Shown here: positions 24,835-33,256 of the stretch, piece by piece
Numbering within the stretch: the first letter of the stretch is position 1
Layout: each line of letters starts with the position of its first letter
DNA from: Paracoccus sp. (in: a-proteobacteria)
GTDB lineage: Bacteria; Pseudomonadota; Alphaproteobacteria; Rhodobacterales; Rhodobacteraceae
Length of the DNA: 35,251 nucleotides
Direction: 5' to 3'
Assembly: GCA_030538705.1 (NCBI GenBank)
Contig: JAUNTL010000024.1
Span: 1 to 35,251 of the forward strand
Notes under the pieces: model-generated
Told to the model about the DNA's origin: nothing
The model's database searches: none
Seen by the model: only the letters and a program-made list of their open reading frames with translations
Program-made: the position numbers and the translations under genes

Positions 24835-24872
24835 CATGCCCGCGCCACCAACACCGCCATCAAGGAACAGCC

Positions 24873-26930
24873 ATGTTCGACAAGATCCTGATCGCCAACC
24901 GGGGCGAGATCGCCTGCCGGGTCATCAAGACCGCCCGCAAACTGGGCATCAAGACCGTGGCCGTCTATTCTGACGCCGACCGCGACGCGCTGCATGTCAA
25001 GATGGCAGACGAGGCGGTTCATATCGGCCCGCCGCCCGCGAACCAGTCCTATATCGTGATCGACAGGATCATGGATGCCATCCGCCAGACCGGCGCGCAG
25101 GCCGTGCATCCCGGCTATGGTTTCCTGTCGGAAAACAAGAAATTCGCCGAAGCTCTGGCAAAGGAGGGCGTGGCCTTTATCGGGCCGCCCGCCTCTGCCA
25201 TCGAGGCGATGGGCGACAAGATCACATCGAAGAAACTGGCGCAGGAGGCAGGCGTCAGCACGGTGCCCGGCTATATGGGCCTGATCGCGGATGCGGACGA
25301 GGCGGTCAAAATCTCGAACGACATCGGCTATCCGGTGATGATCAAGGCGTCGGCAGGCGGCGGCGGCAAGGGGATGCGCATCGCCTGGAACGACACCGAG
25401 GCGCGCGAAGGCTTTGAATCGTCAAAGAACGAGGCGGCGAACAGCTTTGGCGACGACCGCATCTTTATCGAGAAATTCGTCACCCAGCCCCGCCATATCG
25501 AGCTTCAGGTTCTGGCCGACCAGCACGGCAACTGCGTCTATCTGTTCGAGCGCGAATGCTCGATCCAGCGGCGCAATCAAAAGGTCATCGAGGAGGCGCC
25601 CTCGCCGTTTCTGGATGCCGAAACACGCCGCGCGATGGGTGAACAGGCCGTGGCACTGGCAAAGGCCGTGGGCTATGCCAGCGCCGGCACGGTCGAGTTC
25701 ATCGTCGATGGCGACCGCAATTTCTACTTTCTGGAGATGAACACCCGCCTACAGGTCGAACACCCGGTGACAGAGCTGATTACCGGCGTCGATCTGGTCG
25801 AACAGATGATCCGCGTGGCGGGTGGCGAGGCCCTGCCCTTTGCGCAAGACGACCTGACGATCAAGGGCTGGGCCATCGAATCGCGGCTTTACGCCGAGGA
25901 TCCCTACCGCAACTTTTTGCCCTCCATCGGACGGCTGACGCGCTATCGCCCACCTGCCGAGGTCGCGGCGGGTCCGCTGGCACAGGCTGACAAATGGGTG
26001 CCCGCACAGCCGGGCGACACCCCCGCCACCGGCCCGGTGGGCGTCAGGAACGACACCGGCGTCTATGAGGGCGGCGAGATCAGCATGTTCTACGACCCGA
26101 TGATCGCCAAGCTGTGCACCTGGGCGTCCGACCGCGCGGGCGCGATCGCGGGGATGCGTGCGGCCCTTGACGGGTTCGAGGTCGAGGGCATCGGGCACAA
26201 CCTGCCCTTCCTGTCGGCGGTGATGGATCATACGAAATTCGTCGCGGGCGACATCTCGACCGCTTTTATCGCCGAGGAATACCCCGATGGTTTTCAGGGC
26301 GTTGATCTGCCCGAGGACGAGGTGGTCCGGGTTGCCGCCGCAGCGGCCGCCATGCACCGCGTGGCCGAAATCCGGCGCACCCGCATCACGGGCCGGCTGG
26401 ACAATCACGAACGCCATGTCGGCGAGAACTGGGTCGTCACGCTGGCCGGACGCGAGGTGCCGCTGCGCATCAAGGCCGACCGCGACGGCTCGACCGTGGC
26501 GGTTGCGGGGCGTGACTTGCGGGTGGAAAGCAACTGGCTGCCCGGTCAGCGTCTGGCGCGGCTGATGGTGGACGGCGCGCCGCTGGTCCTCAAGGTGGAC
26601 AAGATCCCGGCAGGCTATCGCCTGCGCACGCGCGGCGCGGATATGGCGGTGCAGATCCGCCGCCCCCGCGCCGCCGAACTGGCGCGGCTGATGCCGGTCA
26701 AGCTGCCGCCGGATACCTCGAAATATCTGCTGTGCCCGATGCCGGGGCTGGTGGTGCGCATCAATGTGGCCGAGGGCGACGAGGTGCAGGAGGGTCAGGC
26801 GCTGGCGACCGTCGAGGCGATGAAGATGGAGAACATCCTGCGGGCAGAACGCCGGGGCGTGGTGAAAAAGATCGCCGCGGCACAGGGCGACAGCCTGCGC
26901 GTGGATGATGTCATCATGGAGTTTGAATGA
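24873..26930 (+). CDS. pccA: Propionyl-CoA carboxylase alpha subunit (biotin carboxylase and carrier)
   Basis: A 685-residue subunit that carboxylates biotin with ATP and bicarbonate. The biotin carboxylase domain (about 1-450) starts MFDKILIANRGEIACRVIKTA and has the ATP-grasp loop KASAGGGGKGMRIAW and catalytic EMNTRLQVEHPVTE. The BT-type linker domain is at about 480-610. The carrier domain ends with VEAMKMEN, biotinylated at Lys651. Length and order match PccA of Rhodobacteraceae. AAGGA lies 6 bases before the ATG. The stop overlaps the next gene by 4 bases. Confidence 0.97.
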   Translation: MFDKILIANRGEIACRVIKTARKLGIKTVAVYSDADRDALHVKMADEAVHIGPPPANQSYIVIDRIMDAIRQTGAQAVHPGYGFLSENKKFAEALAKEGVAFIGPPASAIEAMGDKITSKKLAQEAGVSTVPGYMGLIADADEAVKISNDIGYPVMIKASAGGGGKGMRIAWNDTEAREGFESSKNEAANSFGDDRIFIEKFVTQPRHIELQVLADQHGNCVYLFERECSIQRRNQKVIEEAPSPFLDAETRRAMGEQAVALAKAVGYASAGTVEFIVDGDRNFYFLEMNTRLQVEHPVTELITGVDLVEQMIRVAGGEALPFAQDDLTIKGWAIESRLYAEDPYRNFLPSIGRLTRYRPPAEVAAGPLAQADKWVPAQPGDTPATGPVGVRNDTGVYEGGEISMFYDPMIAKLCTWASDRAGAIAGMRAALDGFEVEGIGHNLPFLSAVMDHTKFVAGDISTAFIAEEYPDGFQGVDLPEDEVVRVAAAAAAMHRVAEIRRTRITGRLDNHERHVGENWVVTLAGREVPLRIKADRDGSTVAVAGRDLRVESNWLPGQRLARLMVDGAPLVLKVDKIPAGYRLRTRGADMAVQIRRPRAAELARLMPVKLPPDTSKYLLCPMPGLVVRINVAEGDEVQEGQALATVEAMKMENILRAERRGVVKKIAAAQGDSLRVDDVIMEFE

Positions 26931-27634
26931 TCCTTGCGCCCGACCTTCCGCCCGGTGGGCCGCTGCTGTTTTATGCCGTATCATGCGAGACACGGGATGA
27001 CACAGCGGCACGCGCGGCGTTGTTGCGCGATCTGGTTTTGCGCGACACCGGCCCCTATGCGCCGGGAATGACGCTGGCGGATGATGCTGTTATCCTTGCG
27101 CAAATCGAAGGGCATTTGCTGTTCATCGAGCGGGGGCGCGGCAAGGAATGGCCAACCTGGCACCTTCCGGTGTCAATCCATGACGACGACTCTCAGACGC
27201 GGCATGTGCTGTTCATAAACCCTGACGCCTATTCGCACCTGTCTGTCGGCACGGTGTTTTACGCCAGCGCCGACGCGCCAGACCGCTGGACAACGCCACA
27301 TGACGACGATGCAGCGGAAGTCGAGCTTTCGGGATATGGTGCCCCGGAATGGATGGCGCGGATGCAGGCGCTGGAGGCCGGGGGTCTGGAGGCCCGCGAC
27401 ATTCTGATCACCCTGTGGACAGAGGCCGTTGGCTGGAACCCGCATGAACCTCTGTCCGGTGATCTGCGCGTGCTGGAACATGATCGCGAATTGGCGGCGC
27501 AACTGGACGCCGCCTACGAGGCCGAGCGCGCGCGGATCACCCCGCGCAACCTGTTCGCCCGTTTCCTGAACCGGATATTCTTGCCCAAGAGCCTGCGCGA
27601 CAGGCACCCGAACAAACACTGGTGGAGGCGCTGA
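26927..27634 (+). CDS. Unknown protein A, coupled to pccA
   Basis: A 235-residue protein without signal peptide, starting inside the pccA stop (ATGA) and so translated with it. It contains VGWNPHEP-like and RDILITLWTEAVGW segments and ends with an Arg/Trp-rich tail (RHPNKHWWRR). The following gene encodes a protein with a similar RDALIRLFAEASGWDVTRPVPRD stretch and a WW-containing C terminus, so the two seem to share a domain. I do not recognise a family. Because it is translated with the carboxylase, a role in its assembly or regulation is possible but unproven. Confidence 0.8.
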   Translation: MILAPDLPPGGPLLFYAVSCETRDDTAARAALLRDLVLRDTGPYAPGMTLADDAVILAQIEGHLLFIERGRGKEWPTWHLPVSIHDDDSQTRHVLFINPDAYSHLSVGTVFYASADAPDRWTTPHDDDAAEVELSGYGAPEWMARMQALEAGGLEARDILITLWTEAVGWNPHEPLSGDLRVLEHDRELAAQLDAAYEAERARITPRNLFARFLNRIFLPKSLRDRHPNKHWWRR

Positions 27635-28221
27635 TGACCGCCCATTCTCTGCGCAACGAATACTTTGCCGTCTCCGCAGCGGCCCGCGACGACCTGCTGG
27701 ACATGCTGGGGATGGCAGAGACGGAGGCGGAGGCGGATGCGGCGGGTGTGGCCGACCATACCCCGCGCGCATTCATCACCGAACGCAGCTATGTCGTCGC
27801 TCACCCTTGGGGCGAGATCGAATATGCGGCCTTTGCCCCCGAGCTATACGACCTGCCGGGCGCGGCGGGTCTGTGTCTCAATGACGGCCATATTAGCGGG
27901 CTGACCATCGGGCAGCGCACCGCGCTTCATTTGCAGCCGGGCGGCACGATCGGCTTTGACTTGGCCGGTCCGGGCGTAGAGGCGCGCGTCGAGGGCTGGC
28001 TGCGCACAGGCACGACGCCGCGCGACGCCCTGATCCGCCTTTTCGCCGAGGCGAGCGGTTGGGACGTGACGCGCCCGGTGCCGCGCGACGCGCATGCGCT
28101 GATCGACGTTGCCGCCCCTGTCGCAAAGCCCATGCCACGCAGCCCCGACCGTCGCGGACCGCGTGACGGATTCGAGGACAGCGCCATTCAGCGCGTCAAA
28201 CCGTGGTGGAAATTCTGGTGA
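27634..28221 (+). CDS. Unknown protein B, related to protein A
   Basis: A 195-residue soluble protein. The ATG at 27634 overlaps the preceding stop (TGATG), and GGAGG lies 6 bases upstream. It has RDALIRLFAEASGWDVTRPVPRD at about residues 130-155, matching RDILITLWTEAVGWNPHEPLSGD of the preceding protein, and ends KPWWKFW. The middle part (AHPWGEIEYAAFAPELYDLPG) is beta-prone. Unknown function; it completes the pccA operon and is convergent with the DUF4174 gene 16 bases away. Confidence 0.8.
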   Translation: MTAHSLRNEYFAVSAAARDDLLDMLGMAETEAEADAAGVADHTPRAFITERSYVVAHPWGEIEYAAFAPELYDLPGAAGLCLNDGHISGLTIGQRTALHLQPGGTIGFDLAGPGVEARVEGWLRTGTTPRDALIRLFAEASGWDVTRPVPRDAHALIDVAAPVAKPMPRSPDRRGPRDGFEDSAIQRVKPWWKFW

Positions 28222-28237
28222 TCCCCGTCGCCCGCCC

Positions 28238-28789
28238 TTACGGCACGACGCTGCCGCGTCCGATTTCCTCGCGCCGCGAGGGGAAACGGTCGATGGCGCG
28301 GGTGATTTCGCGCATGTTCCAGGGCATCGGCTTGCGCAGCATCGCCGTGCCGTCGCGGTCGATCAGCACCAGTGAGAATCCCTCAGGGCGCAGCGCACGC
28401 CGCCATGCGCTGCCCGCGGCCGGGTCGGCATCAACGACCACAACCGCCCCGCGCTCGGCCAGAAGGGCCGCGCCATCCTCCAGCGCGCGTATCTGCTGGC
28501 GGAATGCGGGGTCTTGTGGCGTATCGGCGAACACCGCGATCACCCGCGCGCTCCAGACCCAGTCTTCCGGCACGCTGTCGGCTGCGTCAAAGAACACCTG
28601 CGACCCGCCGCCTGCCGCCTCGGTGTCGGGTGCGTGGTGGTTCGCCCCCTGCTCGCGGGCCAGAACATCACCGGGACGCACCCATTGCGGACCCTCGGCG
28701 ATGTCGTCGGGGGTGCGGTTGCCCATCGCCAGCGCCATCGGCGCGGCCATCAGCACCGCCAGCGCGAACAGGATTGCTTTTGCGTTCAT
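28238..28789 (-). CDS. Secreted DUF4174 protein
   Basis: A 183-residue periplasmic protein. The start at 28789 is the second of two adjacent ATG codons, chosen because AGAGG lies 5 bases upstream; signal peptide [21 protein letters not shown]. The C-terminal 110 residues look like DUF4174, a thioredoxin-like fold: [27 protein letters not shown], then [21 protein letters not shown] and [12 protein letters not shown]. No CxxC is present, so redox activity is not expected. It is on the opposite strand between the pccA operon and the mutase gene and shares a short divergent promoter region with the latter. Confidence 0.8.
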   Translation of the reverse strand: MNAKAILFALAVLMAAPMALAMGNRTPDDIAEGPQWVRPGDVLAREQGANHHAPDTEAAGGGSQVFFDAADSVPEDWVWSARVIAVFADTPQDPAFRQQIRALEDGAALLAERGAVVVVDADPAAGSAWRRALRPEGFSLVLIDRDGTAMLRKPMPWNMREITRAIDRFPSRREEIGRGSVVP

Positions 28790-28849
28790 CATCACCTCTC
28801 TGCGGACCCTCAATATAGGCCGCCACCGTCATTGCGAAAGGACCGAAAC

Positions 28850-30988
28850 ATGACCGATGCGAAACCGAGCCTCGATCAATGGCATGAACTGGCCTCGCGC
28901 GAGTTGAAGGGCCGTGATCCCGACAGCCTGAACTGGCAGACGCTGGAGGGCATCACCGTCAAACCTCTTTACACCGAAACCGACACCGAGGGGCTGACGC
29001 ATATGGGCAGCCTGCCCGGCATCGCGCCCTTTACCCGTGGCCCGCGCGCGACGATGTATGCGGGCCGCCCGTGGACGATCCGCCAATATGCGGGCTTTTC
29101 CACGGCCGAGGAATCGAACGCCTTTTACCGCCGCGCACTGGCGGCCGGGCAGCAAGGTGTCTCGGTCGCGTTCGATCTGGCAACGCATCGTGGCTATGAC
29201 AGCGATCATGCGCGCGTTGAAGGCGATGTGGGCAAGGCGGGCGTCGCCATCGATTCCGTCGAGGACATGAAGATTCTGTTCGACGGCATCCCGCTGGATA
29301 AAGTTTCCGTCAGCATGACCATGAACGGCGCCGTCATCCCGATTCTGGCGAATTTCATCGTCACGGGCGAGGAGCAGGGCCATCACCGTTCCGTCCTGTC
29401 GGGCACGATCCAGAACGACATCCTCAAGGAGTTCATGGTCCGCAACACCTATATCTACCCGCCCGAACCCTCGATGCGGATCATCGCGGACATCATCGAA
29501 TACACCTCGAACGAGATGCCGAAGTTCAACAGCATCTCGATTTCCGGCTATCACATGCAGGAGGCGGGGGCGAACCTTGTGCAAGAGCTGGCCTATACGC
29601 TGGCCGACGGGCGCGAATATGTCCGCGCCGCGATCAGCGCGGGCATGGATGTGGACCAGTTCGCGGGGCGGCTGTCGTTCTTTTTCGCCATCGGTATGAA
29701 TTTCTTTATGGAAATCGCGAAACTGCGGGCCGCGCGGCTGTTGTGGCACCGCATCATGTCCGAGTTCGGGGCGAAAAAATCCTCCAGCCTGATGCTGCGC
29801 ACGCATTGCCAGACCTCGGGCGTCAGCTTGCAGGAACAAGACCCCTACAACAACGTCGTGCGCACCGCATACGAGGCCATGTCGGCGGCGCTGGGTGGCA
29901 CGCAAAGCCTGCACACCAACGCACTGGACGAGGCCATCGCCCTGCCCACCGATTTCAGCGCCCGCATCGCGCGCAACACCCAGCTAATCCTGCAGGAGGA
30001 AACCGGGATCACCCATGTCGTCGATCCGCTGGCGGGGTCGTATTACGTTGAATCGCTGACGGCGGAACTGGCCGAAAAAGCATGGGCGCTGATCGAGGAG
30101 GTCGAGGAAATGGGCGGTATGACCAAGGCCGTCGCCACCGGGATGCCAAAACTGCGCATCGAGGAAACCGCCGCGCGCCGTCAGGCGCAGATCGACCGCG
30201 GCGAGGAGGTCATCGTCGGTGTGAACAAATACCGGCTGGCCAAGGAGGATGCGCTCGACATTCTGGACATCGACAATGTGGCGGTGCGCGAGGCCCAGAT
30301 TGCCCGCCTGAACCGCATCCGCCAGACCCGTGACGCAGATGCCTGCGCAGCCGCACTGGCCGAGGTCACGCGGCGCGCACGCGAGGGCGGCAACCTTCTG
30401 GAGGCCGCCGTCGAGGCCGCCCGCGCCCGCGCATCCGTGGGCGAGATCAGCCTCGCGATGGAGGACGCCTTTGGCCGCCACCGCGCCGAGGTCAAGACGC
30501 TGGCCGGGGTTTACGGCGCCGCCTATGAGGGCGACGAGGGTTTCGCCCAGATCCAGCGCGACGTCGAGGCATTCGCCGCCGAGGAGGGCCGCCGCCCGCG
30601 TATGCTGGTGGTGAAAATGGGCCAGGATGGCCATGACCGGGGCGCCAAGGTCATCGCCACCGCCTTTGCCGATATAGGCTTTGACGTGGATGTCGGCCCA
30701 CTGTTCCAGACCCCCGATGAGGCCGCGCAGGACGCCATCGACAATGACGTGCATGTCGTGGGCATTTCCTCGCAGGCCGCCGGTCACAAGACGCTGGCGC
30801 CAAAGCTGATCGAGGCGCTGCGCGCGCAAGGCGCGGGCGACATTCTGGTCATCTGCGGCGGCGTGATCCCGCAGCAGGATTACGATTTCCTGCGCGCGGC
30901 GGGGGTCAAGGCAATCTTTGGGCCGGGGACGAACATCCCGACGGCTGCGCGCGAGATCCTCGACATGATCCGCGCTGCAAAGGGCTGA
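28850..30988 (+). CDS. scpA: Methylmalonyl-CoA mutase (cobalamin-dependent)
   Basis: Converts methylmalonyl-CoA to succinyl-CoA, completing propionate assimilation. The 712-residue single-chain enzyme has the TIM-barrel substrate domain ([70 protein letters not shown]) and the C-terminal B12 domain with DGHDRG (Asp593, His595 as the cobalt ligand) and [15 protein letters not shown] lies 7 bases before the ATG at 28850. No B12 riboswitch was found in the 60 bases before it. Confidence 0.97.
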   Translation: MTDAKPSLDQWHELASRELKGRDPDSLNWQTLEGITVKPLYTETDTEGLTHMGSLPGIAPFTRGPRATMYAGRPWTIRQYAGFSTAEESNAFYRRALAAGQQGVSVAFDLATHRGYDSDHARVEGDVGKAGVAIDSVEDMKILFDGIPLDKVSVSMTMNGAVIPILANFIVTGEEQGHHRSVLSGTIQNDILKEFMVRNTYIYPPEPSMRIIADIIEYTSNEMPKFNSISISGYHMQEAGANLVQELAYTLADGREYVRAAISAGMDVDQFAGRLSFFFAIGMNFFMEIAKLRAARLLWHRIMSEFGAKKSSSLMLRTHCQTSGVSLQEQDPYNNVVRTAYEAMSAALGGTQSLHTNALDEAIALPTDFSARIARNTQLILQEETGITHVVDPLAGSYYVESLTAELAEKAWALIEEVEEMGGMTKAVATGMPKLRIEETAARRQAQIDRGEEVIVGVNKYRLAKEDALDILDIDNVAVREAQIARLNRIRQTRDADACAAALAEVTRRAREGGNLLEAAVEAARARASVGEISLAMEDAFGRHRAEVKTLAGVYGAAYEGDEGFAQIQRDVEAFAAEEGRRPRMLVVKMGQDGHDRGAKVIATAFADIGFDVDVGPLFQTPDEAAQDAIDNDVHVVGISSQAAGHKTLAPKLIEALRAQGAGDILVICGGVIPQQDYDFLRAAGVKAIFGPGTNIPTAAREILDMIRAAKG

Positions 30989-31002
30989 GGGCGTGCGGGG
31001 GG

Positions 31003-31056
31003 GCTGTCTGCCCCCAAATCGGCTGCGCCGATTTCCCCCCGAGGGTATTTCCGGTC
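31003..31056. repeat. Extragenic palindromic element after the mutase gene
   Basis: GGGGG...CCCCC arms, then AAATCGGC-TGC-GCCGATTT (31016-31034, perfect 8-bp stem), then CCCCCCGAGGGTATTTCC. Many Rhodobacteraceae genomes, as I recall, carry scattered extragenic repeats ending CCCGAGGGTATTT-like, so this is probably a REP-type element doubling as terminator. It lies in the 120-base gap between the mutase gene and the next gene. Confidence 0.55.
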
Positions 31057-31108
31057 AAAGCAAGCCCGCTGCGTGGCGCCTCGTCGCGCAGCGCGTTAGA
31101 CTGGCGCC

Positions 31109-31738
31109 ATGACATTTCCCCGCGCCCCCGCCCGCCTGCCCGCCGATTTCGCCGCCGCCCTCGGGCACGCGGTTGCAGGGTTCGGCTTTCTGGAGGAGGC
31201 GTTGAAACGCGCCATCCATGCGCTATCGCGCGACCGGCTGGGCGATGACGCGACCGAGGCCGAATTGCAGGTCTGGATCGAGCGGATGGAGGACATCGCC
31301 GACGATTCGCTGGGCACGCTGATCGACAGCTTTATCGCCGCCTGCCACCGCTGTGGTGCGGACCCCGAGCGGCAGGAACTGGCCCGGACGCTGACCACCA
31401 TCCGCGAGCGGCGCAACCTGTTGTGTCATGCCAGTTGGAAGCCCGGCAGCACAGCGGGCCGCTGGCGTCCTGCCTTTGTCTCGACCCGCGGCGAGGTGTT
31501 CGTGGGCGAAATCACGCTGGCGCAATTGCGCGACACCCGCGCGCTGACCCTGCACGCGGCCCGCGCCGTCATCGCCGCCATGCGCCGCACGGGCCGCGAA
31601 GGCTGGTGGATCGGTGCCGGCGAGGCCCCGCCCGAAGAACCGAAACCTGCGGCGCCCCACACCCCGCCACCGCGGCCCACGCCAGAGGCACACCCGCCTG
31701 CCCCCGCACCGCGCAAATCCAAGCACCGGCGCGGTTAG
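31109..31738 (+). CDS. Unknown protein with RX4H (HEPN-like) motif
   Basis: A 209-residue protein. The first 150 residues are mostly helical, with GFGFLEEALKRAIHAL, two more helices, then TIRERRNLLCHASWKPG, which holds Arg102-X4-His107. This layout (helical protein, RN..CH..W) resembles HEPN-type domains, which include RNases and non-catalytic helpers; I make this link from the motif alone. The C-terminal 50 residues are Pro-rich and probably disordered, ending in a basic patch (RKSKHRRG). It is a lone gene between the mutase and the AraC regulator; the two genes' ends abut. Confidence 0.7.
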   Translation: MTFPRAPARLPADFAAALGHAVAGFGFLEEALKRAIHALSRDRLGDDATEAELQVWIERMEDIADDSLGTLIDSFIAACHRCGADPERQELARTLTTIRERRNLLCHASWKPGSTAGRWRPAFVSTRGEVFVGEITLAQLRDTRALTLHAARAVIAAMRRTGREGWWIGAGEAPPEEPKPAAPHTPPPRPTPEAHPPAPAPRKSKHRRG

Positions 31739-32898
31739 TCCTGCGCGCGGGGCTTTGACCGGGACAGGCGGGCCGCACCGCCGGACGGATCATCGCGCCC
31801 GCCACGGCGCCATTCGGTCGGTGACTTTTCATATCGGCGCCGAAAACTGCGCCCGAAATGCGAAATATCGGCAAATCCGCTTTCGAAGGCAATCGTGCCG
31901 ATGGACAATTGCGATTTCTCTGGCTGGCGCAGCATCGCAGCGGCATGTTCCAGCCGCATATCCAGCAAGCGGCGCCCAAAGGTATCGTCTTTCAACGAAA
32001 AGAGCTTTTGCACATAGCGCACGGAAACCCCGGCAGATGCAGCACATACCTCGATCGAGAAACCCTGATCGCGAAAATTTTCTTCTATAATGGCCTCGAT
32101 ACGGTGAAAAACAGCCTCGCTACGGGCCGGAACCGGAACCTGCGCGTTGCTTCCCGTCTCGGAAAGAATCAGGGCAGACAGGTCCAGAGTCGAACGGAGC
32201 AATGCATCCGCGGCCGCTGCACTCATGATAACGGGCATTACCAGGAATGTCCGCAATATCTGCGAGATCAATCGCCCCAGTCCGGGATGCTGTGTCAGTA
32301 TCTGCCCTGTAAGTTTGACATCTGCGGGCAAACGTCCGCTTATCTCCTCGCGCGAGAACAGAATTGACAGCGCCTCGACTGCCCCGTTGCCAGAGGGTCT
32401 AAGACGAAATGGCCGGGCCATATCAATAATTGACACATCGCCGGGACCGATTTTCCGTTCACCCTGCGCGTGAATATCAATCGCCCCTCGCGTCATGTGA
32501 TAATTTATCAGCACATGATTCCGCTGCGCATCATCCGCACCATGATCGTCGCGAATTACAATTCCCGGCGTCGCAGAGAAATACGCCATCACGACACCCG
32601 AAAGCTGAATATTCGCAATCTCTCCATGAAATCCTTTTGGGGCTGCGGATGGACCCTCCAGTTCCGTGGCACCGAAAACTGACCGGAACCTGTCACGATA
32701 CTCTCGAAATGTGCGCATCTTGATCGAATCACGCATATCCCAGTCGAATCGACCACTTGTAGACCGCAATATCCTTCTGACGGGGCCTGTGCACGGGCCC
32801 TCGCGCCACCGGCGGTTCGCCTCCTGCAGGTTCCTGTTCGCCTCAAGCAGATTTTCGTTCGCCAGGCGCAAAAATTCGTTCACCTTCAGCCATTCCAT
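31735..32898 (-). CDS. AraC-family regulator with N-terminal coiled coil
   Basis: DNA-binding regulator of 387 residues. After a short repeat coiled coil at about 1-30 (LRLAN, NLLEAN, NLQEAN heptads) comes an AraC-binding-like sensor domain (about 65-225; RTFREYRDRFRSVFG to the VEALSILFSREE stretch), then a C-terminal AraC HTH (about 280-370) ending with GTIAFESGFADISHFGRSFRRRYEKSPTEWRR. The start at ATG 32898 is preferred because it keeps the heptads intact; GTG 32928 or ATG 32718 are alternatives. It is divergent from the adhesin gene and probably controls it. Its DNA is less GC-rich than the core genes. Confidence 0.88.
   Translation of the reverse strand: MEWLKVNEFLRLANENLLEANRNLQEANRRWREGPCTGPVRRILRSTSGRFDWDMRDSIKMRTFREYRDRFRSVFGATELEGPSAAPKGFHGEIANIQLSGVVMAYFSATPGIVIRDDHGADDAQRNHVLINYHMTRGAIDIHAQGERKIGPGDVSIIDMARPFRLRPSGNGAVEALSILFSREEISGRLPADVKLTGQILTQHPGLGRLISQILRTFLVMPVIMSAAAADALLRSTLDLSALILSETGSNAQVPVPARSEAVFHRIEAIIEENFRDQGFSIEVCAASAGVSVRYVQKLFSLKDDTFGRRLLDMRLEHAAAMLRQPEKSQLSIGTIAFESGFADISHFGRSFRRRYEKSPTEWRRGGRDDPSGGAARLSRSKPRAQD
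32815..32898. repeat. Four tandem 21-bp repeats encoding coiled-coil heptads
   Basis: Units start at 32815, 32836, 32857 and 32878, each beginning GTTCGCC or GTTCACC. On the minus strand they encode heptads ending in Asn (MEWLKVN, EFLRLAN, ENLLEAN, RNLQEAN). Leu/Trp and Ala/Val recur with 3-4 spacing, as in a coiled coil. Confidence 0.75.
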
Positions 32899-32928
32899 AA
32901 ACCGGCCCCAACCTGCATAAAACAACAC

Positions 32929-33256
32929 ACAAAGCAGGCGAAAACGCTATGCGAAATACGGGAGAACCCTCAAGTACAAACTATCCGAAAAACGAAAATA
33001 TTCACATCGCGACGATGCAAAAATCCCTTTTGCGCACCCGCCTGCATGATTGCCAGCCACAATCAGCCGGCCCCAATTGATTTTACACATGGCGACCGGC
33101 GCAATCAATGCATTTATCCTATTTCAGCACATCCGACCTGCACGCCTCTGCGAGGCATCGGCCCTAGCCAAACCAACAAATGGCGATCGCCAGATCGTAA
33201 CGAAAATATGACACCCCGACGCAGCAGGCAAAAGGCATCCCTGCGATAGCGCGGAT
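32929..33256. promoter_or_regulatory. Divergent intergenic region with CAATCA boxes and a palindrome
   Basis: A 328-base, AT-rich gap between the AraC regulator and the adhesin gene, without a convincing gene. It holds four CAATCA/TTGATT-type boxes (33047 inverted, 33060, 33077 inverted, 33102); the first two form TGATTG-N7-CAATCA. A perfect 12-bp palindrome, TGGCGATCGCCA, lies at 33181-33192. These are candidate operators for the regulator. Exact promoters cannot be assigned. Confidence 0.45.

Noticed and set aside
24058-24891. Open frame starting at the ATGA after the acidic-tail gene
   Set aside because: It runs through both lipoprotein genes and the terminator in another frame, and the translation is Pro/Arg/Ser-rich noise.
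28790-28849. B12 riboswitch before the mutase
   Set aside because: The spacer is only about 60 bases and shows no B12 box or the needed stems.
32815-32898. CRISPR-like array
   Set aside because: The repeats are contiguous without spacers and encode heptads in frame.
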